14,896 bases of DNA, from positions 1-14,896 of the forward strand of contig JAILNL010000001.1 of the NCBI GenBank assembly GCA_024691625.1. The letters are read 5' to 3'. The position numbers and the translations under genes are program-made. The notes under the pieces were generated by a model. The model was not told the origin of the DNA and made no database searches. It saw nothing but the letters and a program-made list of their open reading frames with translations. Below are positions 8,401-12,795 of the stretch, in pieces. Each line of letters begins with the position of its first letter. Position 1 is the first letter of the stretch. The stretch is from Schwartzia sp. (in: firmicutes). GTDB taxonomy: Bacteria; Bacillota; Negativicutes; Selenomonadales; Selenomonadaceae.

Positions 8401-8722
8401 TCATGACTCGGGTGCTCCGGCCTGCGGCTTCCCGCCGCTGTAATTCCTGTACTTTTTTCAGAAACGCCACTACGTGCTTGCAGGCATCATTGTACTGCTC
8501 AGCAGCGGGACAGGTGCAGGACCACTCTTCCACCTGCTCCCCGCGTATGACCGCCCTCACGGAATATATGTCCAGATTTCCGCGCACGCGGCCCCTGTAT
8601 ATAGTTTCGCTGCCGTCCGGCTCAACTTCGATCTTTTCTACGGCACCGTTCCGGTAATAGCGAAGTCCGCGCTCATAAAACGCTTCATTCGTTATAGACC
8701 GGATTTCTATATCCTTCAGCAA
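5483..8722 (-). CDS. SWIM zinc-finger SNF2-family DNA helicase/translocase
   Basis: Large (1079 aa) ATP-dependent DNA translocase of the bacterial SNF2/RapA-like group with an N-terminal SWIM zinc finger. Ligands C69, C71, C81 and H83 fit the CxC...CxH pattern (SCTC...CKH). A long middle part (about 130-600) matches the usual position of the bacterial SNF2-associated domain. The C-terminal helicase core holds motif I DDMGLGKT (about 645-652), motif II DEAQ (742-745), motif III LTGTP (about 769-773), FVLRRLKKDV, IFSQF, the AGGTGLNLTGAD and DPWWNP strands, and motif VI DQATDRAYRIGQ (1014-1025). The start is taken as TTG at 8722. GAGGAGAG ends 7 nt upstream and overlaps the TGA of the preceding gene, while a further upstream TTG (8752) would overlap that gene without a ribosome binding site. 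The enzyme class is certain. The cellular role is not known, though pairing with dinB hints at DNA repair or chromosome maintenance. Confidence 0.93.
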   Translation of the reverse strand: MLKDIEIRSITNEAFYERGLRYYRNGAVEKIEVEPDGSETIYRGRVRGNLDIYSVRAVIRGEQVEEWSCTCPAAEQYNDACKHVVAFLKKVQELQRREAAGRSTRVMKKETGLRLFSIFGEGKDVSPIRKDDEPLRIEPKLFVFREYGNVTNWLEFKVGRERLYVLRNIPEFMRTYDSGLPVEMGKQLTLEPAKLRFAPGLSEKLWHFLRRAYQDVASTEVYSSYFRSSYNNVSTMFEQKRCKLTPRLLREFLEIMRDTSFSAVLNGKKEQTVHIEDTAPEVRIRVDEAEGGARISLLEPDDMVLLDATGENVLIGNTIYRPEKDFAERLKAIEQAFLNSRTLRLNDEHMAGFFAEVLPKLEKAAHVEVDGVFSARYEMMPLAAEVYLDYFREGVSARLLFHYGDASFNPVTQEPPALSDGRHLIRDTETERKIRSIFDAFSFEQEGDRLVQPDEEPFYEFLEEGLPELSKLVDVYYTEVFKRKPVSKMPKVTLGVSVNDENLLEVSFQNRDFDFDELIGILQSYRLKRRYHRLRDGSFVSLGDQQLSALAEFVENAGISGADGKKAEIPLAKAMYLDSLAREDSTLRLERDRSFKHLVRDIRSPEESDITVPEELSGVMRDYQVTGFSWLSGLAAHGLGGILADDMGLGKTLQVLAFLLSKKEEGREPSLVVTPTSLMYNWLDEAARFTPGIKAAAIDGTKKERGEKLASADCDLIITTYNMLKRDIELYEKMKFRYCFLDEAQHIKNPTTQNAKAVKRIRAERCFALTGTPIENTLTELWSIFDFLMPGYLGTHKRFHSHFEIPIVRAQDPQASAELRRHIAPFVLRRLKKDVLTELPDKVESRMVCEMTTKQTKVYDAYFAQAQKDFRKELKAHGFDASHIKILALLTRLRQIACDPSLFLENYDGGSGKLDLLEEILQEAVSGGHRVLIFSQFTTMLARIAQRLSFIGLKYYSLDGSTPALTRVSLVKDFNTGNVPVFLISLKAGGTGLNLTGADMVIHYDPWWNPAVEDQATDRAYRIGQEKNVQVIRLVTRGTIEEKIFALQEKKKALIDRMIQPGESFLSKLSEDEILELFR

Positions 8723-8735
8723 TGAAAATCTCTCC

Positions 8736-10016
8736 TCAGCTTTCTTTCGCAAGCATGGCGTTCATGCGTGCAGCATTTTCCTTTGCGGAAAGATTTCCGT
8801 CAAAGAGACGCACCGCAGCCACCTGCTCCTCGCGGTTTCCTGCCTTGACTATTTCCACGCGGTTTCCGAGTATGCGTTTCACCTCATGCAGCTCGAGATT
8901 CAGCCGTGTGCCGTCGGACACCATGACATAGGACTCCGCCAGGTCGCTGTGAGCCGCGTTCACAAGCGCGCCCACCGAAGGCGTGTCGTCCTCGCCGCCC
9001 AGGGCAATGAGATTCGCTCCGAGACTCTGCAGGCGCTCCGCGTGTTTTTCGTCGTACGCCACCGCCAAAAGAGCCACAGGCATCAACGAATGGTTTGCCC
9101 GTATCATGGCATGGGGCTCCGCCATATTGTTCACAAAAATAGATTCAAGGCGCCCGAAGCCCACGCACTGCTCAAGGACAATGCCGGGGTGTGCCGTGTG
9201 AAGATGGACCGTGAATTTTCCCTTGTGCCGCTCCACAAGTATAAAACTGGCTGTCGACTGCAGATATTCCTCAAGGCGCTCAGCGTCGCCCTTGGAATTT
9301 CCGATTTCAAAGGTCAGGCAGTACGGGTGAACCTCGTCCTTGCGCGGGTCGGGAATCCCCAGCTTCTGGTCGCCCGTTCCCACAGAAAAGTTAAGCATCG
9401 GGGACACAAAATTTCCGTTCAGGCCCTTCTGGCAGCCGCGAAGGAAATCCACCATGATGCGCTCGCCCACAACAAGAGGCTTGCCGTCCTTGCGCTCTCC
9501 TGCCTCTATGGCTGCGGTAAGGATTTCAGATATGGGGAGATTAGCGCGGACCGCCTTGTACGCACCCTTTGCAACGGCGCGGGCCGTGGAGATAATAGGC
9601 CTGTCCACATCCTCAGGGAGCACTCTCTGAGCATAGAGAATGCCGTACTGGAACGCCTTTCCGAACTCGGAGGAGGTGGCGTCTATTTTGCCGAGAAGTC
9701 CCTTTTCCATTCCGCGGAAAAGCTGCGAAAGCACCACGCCCGACGAACCGCGGGCGCCGAGAGCAGCCGCCGAGGCTACCCTGCGTGCAAGCCCGCCAAT
9801 GGTATCGTCCTGCGTATCTGCCAAAGGAAGCACTGCCGCGCCCATGGTGCGGAGGATATTCGTACCCGGCGGAGTGACCAGCTTTGGATTGTCCTTTTTA
9901 GCTTGTTCATTTATGGATTCATATTCAAGGAGAAACTCACTGTACGCGCCCGTTACCATGCGCTTGAAGTCGCTTCCCGTAATAACTTCCCGGTTGGTTA
10001 AATTCCTCAATGCCAT
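8736..10016 (-). CDS. FakA/YloV-like DhaL (DAK2) protein lacking the catalytic motifs
   Basis: A relative of FakA/YloV (the kinase of the fatty-acid kinase system), 426 aa versus about 550 in FakA. The N-terminal DhaL domain retains the nucleotide-loop sequence GARGSSGVVLSQLFRG (about 87-102). However, the metal-binding DGDTGTN is replaced by VTPPGTN (about 47-53). The later EGTILT- and DAGG-type motifs also appear to be replaced, by RPIISTA and VVGERIM. The middle domain is recognisable, with PYCLTFEI (C233), HLHTAHPG (H271, H273) and FVNNMAEPH. The last C-terminal portion of FakA is missing. The start at 10016 has GGGGG 7 nt upstream. An in-frame ATG at 10034 lacks any ribosome binding site but cannot be excluded. 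First gene of the operon with SNF2 and dinB. Kinase activity is doubtful; a scaffold or fatty-acid/ligand-binding role is speculation. Confidence 0.85.
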   Translation of the reverse strand: MALRNLTNREVITGSDFKRMVTGAYSEFLLEYESINEQAKKDNPKLVTPPGTNILRTMGAAVLPLADTQDDTIGGLARRVASAAALGARGSSGVVLSQLFRGMEKGLLGKIDATSSEFGKAFQYGILYAQRVLPEDVDRPIISTARAVAKGAYKAVRANLPISEILTAAIEAGERKDGKPLVVGERIMVDFLRGCQKGLNGNFVSPMLNFSVGTGDQKLGIPDPRKDEVHPYCLTFEIGNSKGDAERLEEYLQSTASFILVERHKGKFTVHLHTAHPGIVLEQCVGFGRLESIFVNNMAEPHAMIRANHSLMPVALLAVAYDEKHAERLQSLGANLIALGGEDDTPSVGALVNAAHSDLAESYVMVSDGTRLNLELHEVKRILGNRVEIVKAGNREEQVAAVRLFDGNLSAKENAARMNAMLAKES

Positions 10017-10040
10017 TCCGATGCCCCCGAACATAATATA

Positions 10041-10058
10041 GCGCGGACAGTACCGCGC
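10041..10058 (-). promoter_or_regulatory. GC-rich leader hairpin before the DhaL-like gene
   Basis: GCGCGG and CCGCGC form a perfect 6-bp stem with a 6-nt loop in an otherwise AT-rich leader. It lies 7 bp before the ATG at 10034 and 24 bp before the preferred start at 10016. It lacks a T-run, so it is not a terminator. It may influence translation initiation. Confidence 0.4.
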
Positions 10059-10078
10059 CTTGAAAAATTTTGAAATAA

Positions 10079-10107
10079 TTGCGCATAAAAAAAGGTATTC
10101 TTATACT
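10079..10107 (+). promoter_or_regulatory. Predicted promoter of the FtsA-like gene
   Basis: TTGCGC (10079-10084), 17 nt, TATACT (10102-10107). This predicts a start near 10114, the centre of the dyad at 10089-10138, and a leader of about 78 nt. Confidence 0.55.
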
Positions 10108-10138
10108 TATTCGCGAATATATACTAGAATACCTTTTT
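10089..10138. repeat. 50-bp concentric inverted repeat between divergent promoters
   Basis: The outer arms AAAAAGGTATTCT (10089-10101) and AGAATACCTTTTT (10126-10138) are perfect 13-bp inverted copies. The core TATTCGCGAATA (10108-10119) is a perfect 12-bp palindrome with the same centre (10113.5). Between core and arms, both sides carry TATACT in the same orientation, i.e. a direct rather than inverted repeat. Predicted -10 elements for the two divergent genes fall in these flanks. It could serve as an operator for a shared regulator, a cruciform, or a bidirectional terminator-like structure. Confidence 0.8.
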
Positions 10139-10146
10139 ATTTTGAA
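10118..10146 (-). promoter_or_regulatory. Predicted promoter of the DhaL-like/SNF2/dinB operon
   Basis: On the minus strand TTCAAA (complement of 10141-10146), 17 nt, TATATA (complement of 10118-10123). It mirrors the divergent promoter across the palindrome centre. The -35 is weak. Confidence 0.45.
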
Positions 10147-10176
10147 TTTATTTTGAATAATATCTCAAATTTTTTC

Positions 10177-10183
10177 AGAGGAG
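10177..10183 (+). promoter_or_regulatory. Ribosome binding site fixing the start of the FtsA-like gene
   Basis: AGAGGAG ends 8 nt before the ATG at 10192. The open frame extends upstream to a TTG at 10060, but that stretch carries the palindrome and predicted promoters, so the ATG at 10192 is preferred. Confidence 0.8.
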
Positions 10184-10191
10184 CTATTTTT

Positions 10192-12696
10192 ATGCCAACA
10201 GAGAAGAAATCCACCGCGAAAAAGACTGCTGCAGGCACGGCCGCAAAGACCTCAGCCCGCACGGCAAAAAAATCCGCTTCCGAGAAAACGGAAGAGACGG
10301 TAATAACATCAGTTCCCGAAACTGCGGAAGCAAAAGAAAAGCCCGCAAAGAAAACGACGAAAAGAAAAACCGCGGCAAAACGCAAATCCACAAAAAAGAA
10401 AACCGCAGAAGCAGAGAAAAAGCCCCGCAGGGAGCGCATCTTTGCACTCGATATAGGTACACGCAGCGTAATAGGCATCGTGGCCGAGCAGAAGGCCGAC
10501 GGCACGCTGAACATCATCGCCACGGAGCGCGAGGAGCACAAGACGCGCGCCATGCTTGACGGACAGATTCATGATGTGCCGCAGGTAGCTGCCGTCATAA
10601 AAAATGTCAAAAGAAAGCTGGAAAAATCCGTAGGCGCACTTCACAACGTAGCAGTGGCAGCAGCAGGACGCGCACTCTACACCACCACCGCCGAGGCGGA
10701 AATGGAGGTCAACGGCATCATCACTGCCGAGCAGGAGCGCCGGCTTGATTTCGCGGGCGTACAGGCCGCACAGAGCAAGCTCGCCACCGGTGGAACGGTA
10801 GACGACCCCACGCGCTATTACTGTGTAGGCTACAGCACAATCCGCTATACTCTCGACGATTCGCAGCTTAAAACACTGGTAGGACAGCGCGGCAAAATCG
10901 CACGCTCCTCCGTAATCGCAACCTTCCTGCCGCGGCAGGTCATTGACTCCATGGACTCCGCGCTGCAGTCCGTAAAGCTCGACATGAGCGCCATCACCCT
11001 TGAGCCGATTGCGGCTATCAACGTACTCATTCCGCCAACCATGCGCCATCTGAACCTGGTTCTCGTGGATATCGGCGCAGGCACCTCGGACGTTGCCATC
11101 ACGAAAAACGGCTCCGTCATTGCCTACGGCATGGTTCCGCAGGCAGGCGACGAAATAACAGAAGCCATCTCACAGCGTTTCCTGCTGGACTTCAACGTAG
11201 CCGAGCACATCAAACGCGAAGCGGCTGACGGACATGAGGTAGAGTTTGACGACATTCTCGGCATGCACTACAAGCTCAAGCCGAAGGATATAATCGAGCC
11301 GATTCTTCCGAGCATCGAAAAGCTGGCAGAAGCTATCGCGAAGCAGATAGTAGAGCTGAACGGCAACGAGCCGCAGGCAGTTCTTCTTGTGGGCGGCGGC
11401 GCGCTCACACCGCGTCTGGCGGATATCCTCGCAGATGTACTCAGTCTGCCGAAGGGCCGCGTCGCGGTACGTCACCCGGACAAAATCGACGGTATCGAAG
11501 AGCTCCCCGACGAGCTGAAGCTTCCTGACGCCGTCACACCGCTGGGTATTTTGAAAATCGCGTCCCTTAACACCCTTCACTTTCTCACGGTATCCGTCAA
11601 TGATGTGGAGTACCGCCTGTTCAACTTTCGCGATCTCACCGTCTCGGACGCGCTCCTGAACGCCGGCATACAGCTCAAAAAATTCAACGGCAAGCCGGGC
11701 CTCGGTATCATGGTCACAGTGGAGGGCCAGTCGAAATTCTTCCCGGGCACCATGGGAACTCTCGCAAAGCTCACGCTGAACGGAGAAGAAGCTTCTCTCG
11801 ACACGCCTATCGCCGAAGGCAGCCGTATTGCAATCGAACCCGGCCAGGACGGCGTAATGCCGCACATCACCCTTTCCGACGTGCTGGATACGCCTCCGTC
11901 ATTTGTAGTGTATATCAACGGAGAAGAAACGGTTCTCACGCCGCAGATTCTTCTCAATCAGGCGCCAAGCACCCTTGACAAGCCGCTCAAGGACGGCGAC
12001 GTCATCACGGCGAAAAAGCTCCGCACCATAGGCGAGACTCTTGCCGCTGCAGGCTTTCCCCCGACAGGGCGCAAGGTTCCCTATACTCTCAACGGAAACG
12101 CATCCCAGTACACGGCTGTACCTGAAATACGGGTAGATGACGAGCCTGTAACCATCTCCACGGAGGTTCACGAGGGCGACCGTATCGACTACGACATGCC
12201 TGCAGAGCCGAAGCTGGGGGACGTGCTGAACATTTCCGAGCTGGAAGCAAGCCTGCTCATTGATTTTAACGGCGAAGAAAAGCATATTCCCTCCGCCGTG
12301 GTAAGCCTTGAGGTCAACGGACGCCCCGCAACCACGAATACCATTCTCACGGAGGGCTCTGCCGTGCGCTATACAAAAAGTGAGCGCCGCGCAACCAACG
12401 TAGCCGACGCAATGGCAGCGGTGGGCTTCGTACCGCCCCCGGCAACCAGCCGCGTTACCGTGGAAATACTCGTAAACAAAAAACCTGCGCAGTTCACCGA
12501 CCCCATAAAGAACGGTGACAGCCTGGATATAAACGTAAAACCCATAGGAGGAGCAAAAACCGCCCTTCCTCAGCCCTCAGACGAGCCAAAGCTGAAGGAA
12601 AGCCTTTTGGGGGACTACCTCTCAAAACTGAAGGCTGAAAAACCGGTTGAAAAAAAGGAAGAAAAAGTTGACCCATGGAAAAAATTCCATTCATAA
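10192..12696 (+). CDS. FtsA-like actin-fold ATPase with Lys/Ala-rich tail and repetitive C-terminal half
   Basis: An 834-aa protein about twice the size of FtsA. Residues 1-80 are extremely rich in Lys, Ala and Thr (KKSTAKKTAAGTAAKTSARTAKK), histone H1-like and probably disordered. Residues 83-460 carry the actin/FtsA ATPase fold: phosphate-1 ALDIGTRSVIGIV (85-97), phosphate-2 LVDIGAGTSDVAI (291-303), and the adenosine motif VLLVGGGALTPRL (398-410). Residues 465-785 hold about five units, each a short helix (VSDALLNAGI, GETLAAAGFPP, VADAMAAVGFVPP) followed by strands built around NGE and (D/E)GDxI, suggesting small beta-grasp-like modules. The C-terminal 45 residues are charged and lack FtsA's obvious membrane-binding helix. 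It is monocistronic and followed by a strong terminator. COG0849-type FtsA paralogues of this layout are known from Clostridia/Negativicutes. A role in division or polymer assembly is inferred. Confidence 0.9.
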   Translation: MPTEKKSTAKKTAAGTAAKTSARTAKKSASEKTEETVITSVPETAEAKEKPAKKTTKRKTAAKRKSTKKKTAEAEKKPRRERIFALDIGTRSVIGIVAEQKADGTLNIIATEREEHKTRAMLDGQIHDVPQVAAVIKNVKRKLEKSVGALHNVAVAAAGRALYTTTAEAEMEVNGIITAEQERRLDFAGVQAAQSKLATGGTVDDPTRYYCVGYSTIRYTLDDSQLKTLVGQRGKIARSSVIATFLPRQVIDSMDSALQSVKLDMSAITLEPIAAINVLIPPTMRHLNLVLVDIGAGTSDVAITKNGSVIAYGMVPQAGDEITEAISQRFLLDFNVAEHIKREAADGHEVEFDDILGMHYKLKPKDIIEPILPSIEKLAEAIAKQIVELNGNEPQAVLLVGGGALTPRLADILADVLSLPKGRVAVRHPDKIDGIEELPDELKLPDAVTPLGILKIASLNTLHFLTVSVNDVEYRLFNFRDLTVSDALLNAGIQLKKFNGKPGLGIMVTVEGQSKFFPGTMGTLAKLTLNGEEASLDTPIAEGSRIAIEPGQDGVMPHITLSDVLDTPPSFVVYINGEETVLTPQILLNQAPSTLDKPLKDGDVITAKKLRTIGETLAAAGFPPTGRKVPYTLNGNASQYTAVPEIRVDDEPVTISTEVHEGDRIDYDMPAEPKLGDVLNISELEASLLIDFNGEEKHIPSAVVSLEVNGRPATTNTILTEGSAVRYTKSERRATNVADAMAAVGFVPPPATSRVTVEILVNKKPAQFTDPIKNGDSLDINVKPIGGAKTALPQPSDEPKLKESLLGDYLSKLKAEKPVEKKEEKVDPWKKFHS

Positions 12697-12712
12697 TAAC
12701 ATAAAGCAGCCT

Positions 12713-12759
12713 AAAAGCACGGGCCACCGATTTACCACAAATCGGCGGCCCGTGCTTTT
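12713..12759. terminator. Bidirectional intrinsic terminator between the FtsA-like gene and flgE
   Basis: AAAAGCACGGGCC (12713-12725) pairs with GGCCCGTGCTTTT (12747-12759), and CCGATTT (12727-12733) with AAATCGG (12739-12745) around ACCAC. The only mismatch is A12726/C12746. The stem of 20 pairs with A-run and T-run ends serves both convergent genes. Confidence 0.95.
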
Positions 12760-12760
12760 A

Positions 12761-12795
12761 TTTCATATTACCATTTCATATTACCGTTTCATATT
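12761..12795. repeat. 13-bp tandem repeat at the flgE stop codon
   Basis: TTTCATATTACCA (12761-12773) and TTTCATATTACCG (12774-12786) are followed by a partial copy, TTTCATATT (12787-12795). On the coding strand the unit reads ATGAAAYGGTAAT. The first copy supplies the last codons of flgE (Met-Lys-Arg-stop) and the next copy repeats Met-Lys-Trp-stop just downstream. Confidence 0.85.

Noticed and set aside
8886..10001. Long plus-strand open frame (371 codons) opposite the DhaL-like gene
   Set aside because: It mirrors the real gene's codon pattern on the other strand, has no RBS and gives a Cys/His/Arg-rich low-quality protein. The minus-strand frame has recognisable DhaL-family motifs.
10060..10191. 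Upstream extension of the FtsA-like protein (start at TTG 10060)
   Set aside because: The segment contains the promoters and palindrome, and no RBS precedes 10060. The ATG at 10192 has AGAGGAG at 8 nt.
10017..10191. Possible LexA box controlling the dinB operon
   Set aside because: A lone GAAC occurs near 10029 but there is no GTTC at the required spacing, and no other GAAC-N4-GTTC site was seen in the intergenic region.
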